DNA from: Candidatus Caccousia avistercoris
GTDB lineage: Bacteria > Bacillota > Clostridia > Oscillospirales > Acutalibacteraceae
Direction: 5' to 3'
Length of the DNA: 5,808 nucleotides
Assembly (NCBI GenBank): GCA_018715025.1
Contig: DVMK01000013.1
Location: forward strand, 1-5,808
The notes under the pieces were generated by a model. That model saw only the letters and a list, made by a program, of their open reading frames with translations, did no database searches and was not told where the DNA came from. The stretch's first letter is position 1, and every line of letters begins with the position of its first letter. Shown piece after piece: positions 1 through 5,720 of this stretch. The translations under genes were made by a program, and so were the position numbers.

Positions 1-545
1 TGGTGGAAGTATGTCTATGACGAGCATTACGACTGTGTGCTCTGCCCGGAATTCCAGGTCCTGACTTACCGCACCACCAACCGTGACGGATACCGGGAAT
101 ACAAAAGCGACCCCAAAATCTGCATCCACTGTCCTACCCGCCATCTGTGTACCTGCTCCAAGGACTGCGTAAAGACCGTGCAGAGGCATATCTGGAAGGA
201 TTATGAGGAATTGGCAGACGACGCCCGCTATACCCCCAAATACCAGGAACTCTATAAGCGGCGGAAAGAGACTATTGAACGGGTCTTTGCCGACGCCAAG
301 GAAAAACACGCCATGCGTTATACGCAGTACAGAGGCTTGGCCCAGGTTACCAACTGGGTCAAGCTTAAATTTGCTGCCATGAACCTCAAAAAACTGGCCA
401 CATGGCTATGGAGGGAGAAGCTTTTTCCATTCATTTCTATCCTGCTCTGCACACTTTATGACAGAACCCGGCCTACGCATAATCCGTACACCGGGTTTCT
501 CGACAGGCTGACACCTGAAATCTTCGGATTTCAGGTGTTCTTTTG
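1..545 (+). mobile_element. Right part of an IS1182-like insertion sequence (boundary approximate)
   Basis: The presence of a mobile element is inferred from the transposase. The left end lies outside the window, so the terminal inverted repeats cannot be matched to each other and no target duplication can be tested. The right boundary is set at the end of the T-rich tail behind the hairpin at 511-538, because sequence after this point contains the promoter of the next gene. The true end could be some tens of bases either side. Confidence 0.45.
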
Positions 546-654
546 CTGTACGGCCCCAAGGCATGGGTGGTCTCAAATGCTGCGCCCGAAAAGGGCGATT
601 TCAGCGGGAAGGCCGAAACGAACTGCTTGGTTTTTTTCAAGATTGCTGTTATAG
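1..654 (+). CDS. IS1182-family transposase, C-terminal part (5' end outside window)
   Basis: DDE transposase that would cut and join the ends of its own insertion sequence. Frame 1 is open from the first base, so the N-terminal half lies to the left of the window; a GTG at 37 is internal, not a start. Visible residues 12-56 carry a Cys-rich cluster (C12, C15, C41, C44, C50, C52, C56), which looks metal-binding, including the ICIHCP motif typical of this family. Residues 90-125 hold the block with ETIERVFADAKE (E93 is a candidate for the third acidic residue of the DDE triad), followed by YRGLAQV and the NLKKLATW helix, as in the DDE_Tnp_1_6 type. Family assignment is by recognition of these motifs. 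The residues after about 165 (FLDRLTPEIFGF onward) do not look conserved, and the frame runs through a terminator-like hairpin to a TAG at 652 inside the next gene's -10 box. The natural C-terminus is therefore probably earlier, or the 3' end has been altered. Confidence 0.85.
   Translation, partial: WWKYVYDEHYDCVLCPEFQVLTYRTTNRDGYREYKSDPKICIHCPTRHLCTCSKDCVKTVQRHIWKDYEELADDARYTPKYQELYKRRKETIERVFADAKEKHAMRYTQYRGLAQVTNWVKLKFAAMNLKKLATWLWREKLFPFISILLCTLYDRTRPTHNPYTGFLDRLTPEIFGFQVFFCCTAPRHGWSQMLRPKRAISAGRPKRTAWFFSRLLL
511..544 (+). terminator. Rho-independent terminator-like hairpin with UUCG tetraloop
   Basis: A perfect 12-bp stem (511-522 with 527-538) closes a TTCG loop in the very stable C(UUCG)G context, and TCTTTT follows at 539-544. 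This is the usual form of an intrinsic terminator for + strand transcription. It overlaps the tail of the transposase reading frame. It most likely ends transposase transcription and shields the HTH/kinase promoter about 85 bp downstream. It could equally be a host terminator beside which the element inserted. Confidence 0.7.
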
Positions 655-655
655 T
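627..655 (+). promoter_or_regulatory. Sigma-A type promoter with extended -10 for the HTH/kinase pair
   Basis: The -10 box TATAGT (650-655) is preceded by TG at 647-648 and one base, giving the extended -10 form TGnTATAGT. A TTGGTT at 627-632 lies exactly 17 bp upstream and matches the -35 consensus in its first three bases. Transcription would start near 662, leaving a leader of about 25 nt before the HTH gene. A poor -35 combined with an extended -10 is a common arrangement for regulated promoters. Identified by eye only. Confidence 0.55.
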
Positions 656-674
656 AATAAGAAAGCGATAATGC

Positions 675-681
675 AGGAGGG
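675..681 (+). promoter_or_regulatory. Ribosome binding site deciding the HTH gene start
   Basis: AGGAGGG lies at 675-681. An ATG at 682 would follow it with no usable spacing, whereas the in-frame ATG at 688 has about 7 nt between AGGAGG and the start. The start at 688 is therefore preferred. Confidence 0.7.
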
Positions 682-687
682 ATGGAA

Positions 688-1113
688 ATGCCGGAAACCA
701 CAAGCGGGCTGTTCCGCAGACTGCAGGGGAAGGAAAGCGGGAAAAAGGTTTTACTTGAAACGCAGGCGGCGCCTGCCTGCGCGCAGGTGCTGCGGGATTT
801 GTTGAACCAAGTGGGCCTGTCTGCTTCAGCGTGGCTGATTGCCGCAGACGTCAGCAAATCCTACGGCTACCAAATCCTGCGGGGGGAGAGGCTCCCAGGG
901 CGGGACATTCTGCTGCGCACCGCCCTTTCCCTGCAGTTGTCTTTGAAGGAGACGCAGCGCCTGCTGACGGCGGCAAACTGCGGCACTCTCTACCCCAGGG
1001 TGCGCCGCGACGCTGCCGTAATCTTTGCTCTGAACCAGAAAATGAGCCTTTTAGAGGCGGAAGAACTGCTTGCCTCCCTGCCAGAGCGGGGACTCTATGC
1101 CAGAGAGGGCTGA
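688..1113 (+). CDS. Small helix-turn-helix (Cro/C1-like) protein paired with a Ser/Thr kinase
   Basis: Predicted cytoplasmic DNA-binding protein of 141 aa. After a variable, polar N-terminus of about 30 residues, residues 31-95 form a compact helical segment resembling the lambda-repressor/Cro fold: a first helix around CAQVLRDLLN, a second around WLIAADVS, a recognition-helix region at KSYGYQILRGERLP (57-70), then ILLRTALSLQLSLKETQRLL. The tail (100-130, LYPRVRRDAAVIFALNQ and an ELL helix) matches what I recall of Clostridial HTH proteins encoded beside Hanks-type kinases; that is recollection, not a search. The ATG at 688 is chosen over 682 on Shine-Dalgarno spacing. The stop TGA is one base before the kinase ATG, so the two are probably translationally coupled. 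It could act as a repressor of this operon, as a kinase substrate, or as a kinase partner that does not bind DNA; the sequence does not decide. HTH fold likely, function inferred. Confidence 0.75.
   Translation: MPETTSGLFRRLQGKESGKKVLLETQAAPACAQVLRDLLNQVGLSASAWLIAADVSKSYGYQILRGERLPGRDILLRTALSLQLSLKETQRLLTAANCGTLYPRVRRDAAVIFALNQKMSLLEAEELLASLPERGLYAREG
1103..1109 (+). promoter_or_regulatory. Ribosome binding site deciding the kinase start
   Basis: GAGAGGG, inside the last codons of the HTH gene, lies 5 nt before the ATG at 1115. Alternative in-frame starts are the ATG at 1097, with a weaker GGGGA at 1088-1092 and 4-nt spacing, and a TTG at 1070 deep inside the HTH gene. The 1115 start gives the TGAcATG junction typical of coupled genes. 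Confidence 0.6.
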
Positions 1114-1114
1114 C

Positions 1115-2965
1115 ATGAAGCCGCGGGAACAGTTTCTGCAGGACTATCAGAGCAAGGTGCTGAACAGGCTGCCCCTGCCGCCCGGCCTGCGGGAGCAGTA
1201 CAGCCTGCAGGCCTGCCTGAAGGATGGGGAGCGGCAGGTGTATCTGCTCCAGGACCGGAAGGGCTGCCCGGCGGTACTGAAGCTGCAGCCGGCGGGGAGG
1301 GAGGATACGCTGCGGCAGGAATACGATCTGCTGCAGCAGCTTCGGCACCCACAGCTTCCCCGGCCTCTGGCCTTCGTGGAGTGGGAGGGGACGGAATACC
1401 TGGTGCGGGAGTATGTGGAGGGAATCAGCCTTTACGAGAGGGTAACGTCCCAGGGGCCTTTTTCCCCGGCGCAGGTGAGGCTGGCCGCTTTATCCCTCTG
1501 CCAGGTGCTGCGCTACCTGCACAGCCGGACTCCGCCCGTTCTCTGCCGGGATGTGAAGCCTCAGAATGTGGTGATGGATTCGGAGGGCTGCTGCCATCTG
1601 ATTGATCTGGGGGCCGCCCGCCTTTACCGGCTGGGGCAGGAGGAGGACACGGTTCTTCTGGGTACGCGGGCCACCGCCCCGCCGGAACAGTTCGGCTACC
1701 AGCAAACGGATCCGCGTTCGGACATATACAGTCTGGGAATGCTGATGCGTTTTCTTCTTTCAGGCAGCTTTGCGCCTGTTCCCAGAGGAAAGGGTCTGGG
1801 CAGCCTTAGACGGATAATCCGGCGCTGCACCGCCTTTGACCCAAAGCATCGCTTCGCATCTGCCAGCAGGGTATACCGGGCTCTGAAATACCGCTGGCCC
1901 CGCCGGATTTCCCTGGCCGCTGGGGGCGCAGTGTGCGCTGTTGTTCTTTTGGCACCTCTGCGGCCCTCTGCCGGCGAGGTGAAAATAGAATCCTCCCTGC
2001 TGCGGGAGGCACTGCGTCAGGAGCTGCGGCTGAAGGAGGGAGAACCCATTCCCGCAGAGCGCCTGGGGGAGGTGGAGCAGCTGCTGATTTGCGGCCGGGA
2101 ACAGATGGGCACCCTGCATGAGCATGAGGAACGGGCTGGCGCCGCCCACGATCTCTATGTGGTGGAGACTGCCCACGGGGATGTGGGCAATCAGGATCTG
2201 GAGCTTTTGTCCCAGTGTACCGGCCTGCGGGTGCTGATCCTGGACTACCAGCAGATTTCCGATCTGTCCCCCCTGGCCAATCTGCCTCTGGAGCATCTCA
2301 GCCTGACGGGAAACGAGGTGTCCGACCTCAGCCCGCTGGCCGGCATGACGGAGCTGCAGGTGCTGGATCTGGGGGAAAATCCCGTGCGCTCTGCAGAACT
2401 GCTGTCTGGCCTGCCCAATCTGCAGGAGGTGACGCTGGAGGCCACCGGCATCACCTCGGTGGAGGCTTTTGAGGGAACCGGCATACGTTCCCTCAATGTG
2501 CGCACCACTCTGGTGGACGATTATACGCCTCTGGAAGCCTGCCCTCATTTGACAAGGCTTGTGACCGGAAGCATGCCGGCGGGAGCGGCGGAAACACTGT
2601 CCGGCCTGACCGGGCTGGAAGAGCTGCGGCTGTATTCCACATCCCAGCTGCCGCTCACCTTGTTTGCAGATCTGCAGAAGCTGAAGGAGGTGGATTTCTT
2701 CGGAAGCGGCGTCTCTCAGCCCGAAGCGCTGGCGAAGCTTCCCGCCCTGCGGATCGTCAATCTGGGAGAAACCGGTGTGCGCGACCTGTCGTTTCTTCCC
2801 TCCATGCCGGCCCTGACCAGCCTGGATTTGCGGGAGAATTCTTTGACAGATCTGACTCCTTTGTTGGAATGTCCCTGGCTGGAGCAACTGATCCTGAGCC
2901 CGCGCCATCAGAAATTGGCCCAGGAACAGCTGGCTCAGGCTGAATTTGCCATTGAATATTTCTGA
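1115..2965 (+). CDS. Membrane-spanning Hanks-type Ser/Thr protein kinase with extracytoplasmic leucine-rich repeats
   Basis: A 616-aa sensor kinase predicted to phosphorylate Ser/Thr residues on cytoplasmic proteins. Kinase domain, residues about 25-255: candidate ATP-anchoring K56 (AVLKLQ), alpha-C glutamate E69, catalytic loop CRDVKPQN (D146, K148, N151; Cys replaces the usual His of HRD), metal-binding DLG (D164) in place of DFG, APPEQ activation-segment end (E191), D203 in SDIYSLG, and R246. The essential catalytic residues are present, so activity is likely, but the Gly-rich loop is not recognisable (DGERQVYLL). Arg/Lys-rich residues (KYRWPRR) precede one hydrophobic helix at 265-282, which places the kinase inside and the C-terminus outside. 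Residues 371-595 contain eleven leucine-rich repeats with a strict 21-22-residue period (LxxLxL starting at 371, 392, 414, 436, 457, 479, 501, 523, 545, 567, 589), with internalin-like ISDLSPL turns. The LRR replaces the PASTA domains of PknB-type kinases and is probably a ligand- or protein-binding sensor. Its ligand is unknown. Confidence 0.9.
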   Translation: MKPREQFLQDYQSKVLNRLPLPPGLREQYSLQACLKDGERQVYLLQDRKGCPAVLKLQPAGREDTLRQEYDLLQQLRHPQLPRPLAFVEWEGTEYLVREYVEGISLYERVTSQGPFSPAQVRLAALSLCQVLRYLHSRTPPVLCRDVKPQNVVMDSEGCCHLIDLGAARLYRLGQEEDTVLLGTRATAPPEQFGYQQTDPRSDIYSLGMLMRFLLSGSFAPVPRGKGLGSLRRIIRRCTAFDPKHRFASASRVYRALKYRWPRRISLAAGGAVCAVVLLAPLRPSAGEVKIESSLLREALRQELRLKEGEPIPAERLGEVEQLLICGREQMGTLHEHEERAGAAHDLYVVETAHGDVGNQDLELLSQCTGLRVLILDYQQISDLSPLANLPLEHLSLTGNEVSDLSPLAGMTELQVLDLGENPVRSAELLSGLPNLQEVTLEATGITSVEAFEGTGIRSLNVRTTLVDDYTPLEACPHLTRLVTGSMPAGAAETLSGLTGLEELRLYSTSQLPLTLFADLQKLKEVDFFGSGVSQPEALAKLPALRIVNLGETGVRDLSFLPSMPALTSLDLRENSLTDLTPLLECPWLEQLILSPRHQKLAQEQLAQAEFAIEYF

Positions 2966-2967
2966 GA

Positions 2968-2984
2968 GTGCGCAGGCTGCGCAC
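2968..2984 (+). repeat. Short GC-rich inverted repeat just after the kinase stop
   Basis: A perfect 7-bp stem, GTGCGCA (2968-2974) with TGCGCAC (2978-2984) around a GGC loop, begins two bases after the kinase TGA. No T-run follows (CATATCCGCC), so it is not a standard intrinsic terminator. It may protect the 3' end of the message, attenuate read-through into the lipoprotein gene, or bind a dimeric protein. No function is assigned. Confidence 0.45.
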
Positions 2985-3104
2985 CATATCCGCCTTTCCC
3001 TGTGATAAACTGAAAAAAATTAGGTTGTGTTTGCGGGAACCTCGCAGAGCCCGAAAAAAGGCCGGCGGTTTATCCAAAGTGGTACGGAGAGGATGGATGA
3101 CCTT

Positions 3105-5483
3105 ATGAAAAGATTGCTGGCGTTTCTGCTGGCAGGCTGCATGCTGCTTCCCCTGGCTGCGTGCGGCAGCCAGTCCGACGCCCCTGCCGGGGACCCGGCG
3201 AGCAGCGGAACCGTTTCCGCCGCCCTCGCGGAGGAGCCGGAAACCGGCTGGAGCTTTCCTGCTGGCCCCGCGCCGGAAAGCGAATATGAGCGCGCCTTCT
3301 GGTATGGTTTCGCCTCGGAGGACGAATTTCTGGACAAAACGGAGGTTATAACGGAAAAGGAGATGGCCGGGCTGCTCTCCCGGGTAATCGCCGCCAGCGG
3401 CGGGGACGCAGCGGGCTGGGAGAAACTGACCGCAGGCGCTTCCGGCGAGAAGATTCACAGGGACTATGGGGCGATGTTTCTGCTCTATGCCGCCGAACAG
3501 ATGGACGCCGCCAGCTTCACCAACGGCTTTGCCCCATACCTTATGGGCGGCCGGACCGATGAGAACTGGGACGCTTTCGGCACGGACATTCTGGGCGGCT
3601 ACACTCTTTTTGAGCAAGGGCCCAACCGGTGGGAACGCACCTGCGCTTCCATTTCCAGCCAGATGGGAAACGGGGAGGAGCTGAACTACCTGAACGCCAG
3701 CCAGTACTACGCCGTCAGCCGGTTGTCGCTGATCACCGGCGCGCCGCTGCTGGACCTCTCCTATGACAGCTTTACCATGAAGCTGACCCAGCCCCTGACC
3801 TGCGAGGCGGGGATTGTGGCTGCGGTGCGGCTGTTTGAAAGCCTGCCGGAGACGGCCGCCCGGTTTCCGGAGAACCAGCAGGCCAACGCCCGGGCGGAGG
3901 AACTGCTTCAGGAGGGCAGGGTCCGGCGGGACGCCATCCTGGCCGCTGAAACCGCCATTGTGAAAAGCGATACGTTCATCCCCGGCGAAACCTATACGGG
4001 AACAGCCTATTACATCGCGAACGACGGCGACGACTCGGCCGACGGAATCAGCCCCGAGACCCCCTGGGCTACCATAGAACGGCTGAATCAGGCCAACCTG
4101 CAGTACGGCGACGCCGTGTTCTTTCAGCGGGGCGGCGTCTGGCGGGCGGCCCAGGTGGAAACCCGGCCAGGCGTAACCTACTCCGCCTACGGCCAGGGGG
4201 AAAAGCCCGGGCTTTACGGTTCTGTGGAAAACGGAGGCGGCGGAGAAAAGTGGTCTCTGTGGTACGAGGGGGAGGACGGCCGGAAAATCTGGGTTTACCA
4301 CAGGCCCATGCTGGACTGCGGGGCCATCGTTCTGAACGGGGGCGAAGCGGTGGCGAAAAAAATTCAGCCCTTCTGGAACGGGCAGACTTATCAGGTTCTC
4401 TCCAATCTGTGGATTACCGATCAGGAGGAGCAGGCGGCGGAGGATCAGGCCTCTATGCCGGAATTCGACCCGAAAATACATTTGAGCGAGGATTTGACTT
4501 TTTTCGCCCAGGCCAGCAGCGGCCTGCCGGACGCCCTGCCCGTTTATCTGCTGGGCTGGATGGACACCGGCGGCCGGGAACCGTACTGCCTTACTGCCGA
4601 CGGCCCGCTGTACCTTCGCTGTGACCAGGGAAATCCCGGGGAATTATTCGGGGATATAGAGTTTCTTTCTCCCTATGCTCCCTTTGACGGCATTCAGGAG
4701 GGTGTGGTGATCGACAATCTGTCCCTGCGCTACACGGGTCGGAATCTTTTGTCCACGTCGCCGGAAAGCGGAGGCGCGCTGGTGCAGAATTGCGATTTGG
4801 GCTGGGCCGGCGGGTGTACCGCCTCCTACGCTTTGGAAACGGTTACAGGGTATGCCGCCGGAGTCCAGCGCAACGGCGGCGTGGGCGGCGCTAATTCCAG
4901 CCGCAATATGTTCCGCAACAATTACGTCCACGAGAGCTACCAGGAAGGCTTGGGCCTTGAGACGGCCATCGAATTCAGCGGGATGGCCTTCGACCTGACA
5001 GATGTGACGTTCGAGGGAAATGTGTTTTACCACTGCGGCTCGCCCCTGCTGTATTTCAACTGGGATGAGGAGCCCAGGCCTGACCACCAGTTCCGCAACG
5101 TCAGCTTTCAGGGGAACTATGTTTTTTACAGCACCATGAGCGGATGGACGGACAATGGCGAGGAGATCCAGGGCGCTCACACAGGCGCTTTCAGCATGGA
5201 GGGCGGACCTAACATGCAGGATGGCACTGTGAAGGTTCAGGACAACGTGTTCTTCGCCGCTGGGGAATCCCTGGTGTACATCAACACCTATACGGAGGAA
5301 TATTTGCCGGACTTTGAGGGGAACCGCTACCTCCAGTTTTCCGACAGCCTTTTCCTTTCCAGCATGTCCGCTCCCTGTTATTGGAGCGGCAGCGCCCAGG
5401 AGGGAGTCCGGGATTTGCTGAAGGATGAGAGCGGAGAGGTTCTGGCCCTCTCCCGGAACCGGTGGGGGGAAATAGATTGGTGA
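3105..5483 (+). CDS. Secreted lipoprotein with SLH-like N-terminal region and right-handed parallel beta-helix domain
   Basis: Predicted 792-aa surface lipoprotein. Residues 1-20 are a lipoprotein signal: MKR, a hydrophobic core and an LAAC lipobox with C20 as the lipidated residue. A low-complexity Ala/Pro/Ser/Glu linker follows to about 58. Residues 80-250 are helical and contain ITEKEMAGLLSRVIA (82-96) and LTCEAGIVAAVRLFESL (231-247), which resemble the first helices of S-layer-homology-like modules; this is a weak resemblance. From 302 (YYIANDGDDSADG, then ETPWATIERLNQ and GDAVFFQRGGVWR) the protein matches the start of pectate-lyase-like beta-helix domains. Repeated rungs at about 534-745 carry Asn-ladder motifs (RNNYV, EGNVFY, QGNYVFY, QDNVFF). 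The family includes polysaccharide lyases, glycosidases and non-enzymatic binders; no catalytic set can be assigned, so the substrate is unknown. The ATG at 3105 is preferred because it begins the signal peptide directly; the ATG at 3093 abuts GGAGAGG (3086-3092) too closely. No clear promoter is seen in the 139-bp gap upstream. Confidence 0.8.
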   Translation: MKRLLAFLLAGCMLLPLAACGSQSDAPAGDPASSGTVSAALAEEPETGWSFPAGPAPESEYERAFWYGFASEDEFLDKTEVITEKEMAGLLSRVIAASGGDAAGWEKLTAGASGEKIHRDYGAMFLLYAAEQMDAASFTNGFAPYLMGGRTDENWDAFGTDILGGYTLFEQGPNRWERTCASISSQMGNGEELNYLNASQYYAVSRLSLITGAPLLDLSYDSFTMKLTQPLTCEAGIVAAVRLFESLPETAARFPENQQANARAEELLQEGRVRRDAILAAETAIVKSDTFIPGETYTGTAYYIANDGDDSADGISPETPWATIERLNQANLQYGDAVFFQRGGVWRAAQVETRPGVTYSAYGQGEKPGLYGSVENGGGGEKWSLWYEGEDGRKIWVYHRPMLDCGAIVLNGGEAVAKKIQPFWNGQTYQVLSNLWITDQEEQAAEDQASMPEFDPKIHLSEDLTFFAQASSGLPDALPVYLLGWMDTGGREPYCLTADGPLYLRCDQGNPGELFGDIEFLSPYAPFDGIQEGVVIDNLSLRYTGRNLLSTSPESGGALVQNCDLGWAGGCTASYALETVTGYAAGVQRNGGVGGANSSRNMFRNNYVHESYQEGLGLETAIEFSGMAFDLTDVTFEGNVFYHCGSPLLYFNWDEEPRPDHQFRNVSFQGNYVFYSTMSGWTDNGEEIQGAHTGAFSMEGGPNMQDGTVKVQDNVFFAAGESLVYINTYTEEYLPDFEGNRYLQFSDSLFLSSMSAPCYWSGSAQEGVRDLLKDESGEVLALSRNRWGEIDW

Positions 5484-5557
5484 CGGCCCGCCTGTTTTCT
5501 GTTTGGCGCATTGCCCGTTCTCCCGGGAAAAGCAGCGGAAAGAAGGAAGGACCTGCG

Positions 5558-5591
5558 CGGTCCCAGCGCCCCCGGCACAGGACTGTTTTTT
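5558..5591 (+). terminator. Probable rho-independent terminator after the lipoprotein gene
   Basis: CGGTCC (5558-5563) pairs with GGACTG (5580-5585), including one G-T pair, around an inner GCC/GGC helix (5568-5570 with 5574-5576). A run of six T follows immediately at 5586-5591. A competing small hairpin, GGACC (5549-5553) with GGTCC (5559-5563), shares the 5' arm. The imperfect stem lowers confidence, but the T-run and the position 75 bp after a stop codon fit termination before the rpsU promoter. Confidence 0.55.
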
Positions 5592-5592
5592 G

Positions 5593-5660
5593 ATTCCAAA
5601 TTAGAAAATACTTTTAATTTTTGAAATTCTCTTGACAGATTAAGGTTGTACCTGTATAAT
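5593..5660 (+). promoter_or_regulatory. Consensus sigma-A promoter of rpsU with AT-rich upstream element
   Basis: TTGACA (5632-5637) and TATAAT (5655-5660) match both consensus boxes perfectly with the optimal 17-bp spacer. The stretch 5593-5630 is very rich in A and T, with A- and T-runs, as in UP elements that contact the RNA polymerase alpha subunit. Transcription should start near 5667, giving a leader of about 54 nt. This is the strength expected for a ribosomal protein gene. Confidence 0.92.
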
Positions 5661-5688
5661 ATCTCTTATGTAATGCGACTTACTGATA

Positions 5689-5714
5689 CCCCTGCCGTGC
5701 GGCGGATGGGAGGG
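5689..5714 (+). promoter_or_regulatory. Leader hairpin reaching into the rpsU Shine-Dalgarno sequence
   Basis: CTGCC (5692-5696) can pair with GGCGG (5701-5705, one G-U) around a GTGC loop. CCC at 5689-5691 can extend the stem, across a two-base bulge, with GGG at 5708-5710, the first part of the GGGAGGG Shine-Dalgarno (5708-5714). Folding would partly hide the ribosome binding site, which could allow feedback control by S21 or another input. The structure is short, was found by eye, and may be incidental in a GC-rich leader. Confidence 0.35.
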
Positions 5715-5720
5715 AAATAA

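Noticed and set aside
583..597. Hairpin CGCCC-GAAAA-GGGCG as a second terminator
   Set aside because: Only a 5-bp stem, followed by ATTTCAG rather than a T-run; too weak to call beside the strong hairpin at 511-538.
563..805. Possible small + strand gene between the transposase and the HTH gene
   Set aside because: It overlaps the promoter and the start of the HTH gene in another frame and gives a Cys/Arg-rich, low-quality translation.
1760..2908. 382-codon minus-strand open frame rich in Gln, Gly and His
   Set aside because: It is the antisense image of the leucine-rich repeats (CTG read as CAG, giving Gln), not a gene.
2219..2910. Tandem DNA repeat
   Set aside because: The periodicity is at the protein level (LRR units); the DNA units are too diverged to be a DNA repeat array.
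3001..3030. TGTGATAAAC as an extended -10 box for the lipoprotein gene
   Set aside because: No -35-like hexamer lies at the right distance (GCACCA region), and the -10 match is poor.
2757..4481. Long 574-codon open frame on the minus strand
   Set aside because: It lies antisense across the kinase end, the gap and the first half of the lipoprotein gene, both of which have clear domains and ribosome binding sites. GC-rich third positions keep the opposite strand open, and its translation shows no recognisable domain.
4644..5180. 178-codon minus-strand open frame
   Set aside because: Antisense to the beta-helix rungs of the lipoprotein, with no plausible ribosome binding site or domain seen.
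5521..5528. Palindrome TCCCGGGA as an operator
   Set aside because: Only 8 bp, located downstream of a stop codon and upstream of a terminator, with no second copy near a promoter.
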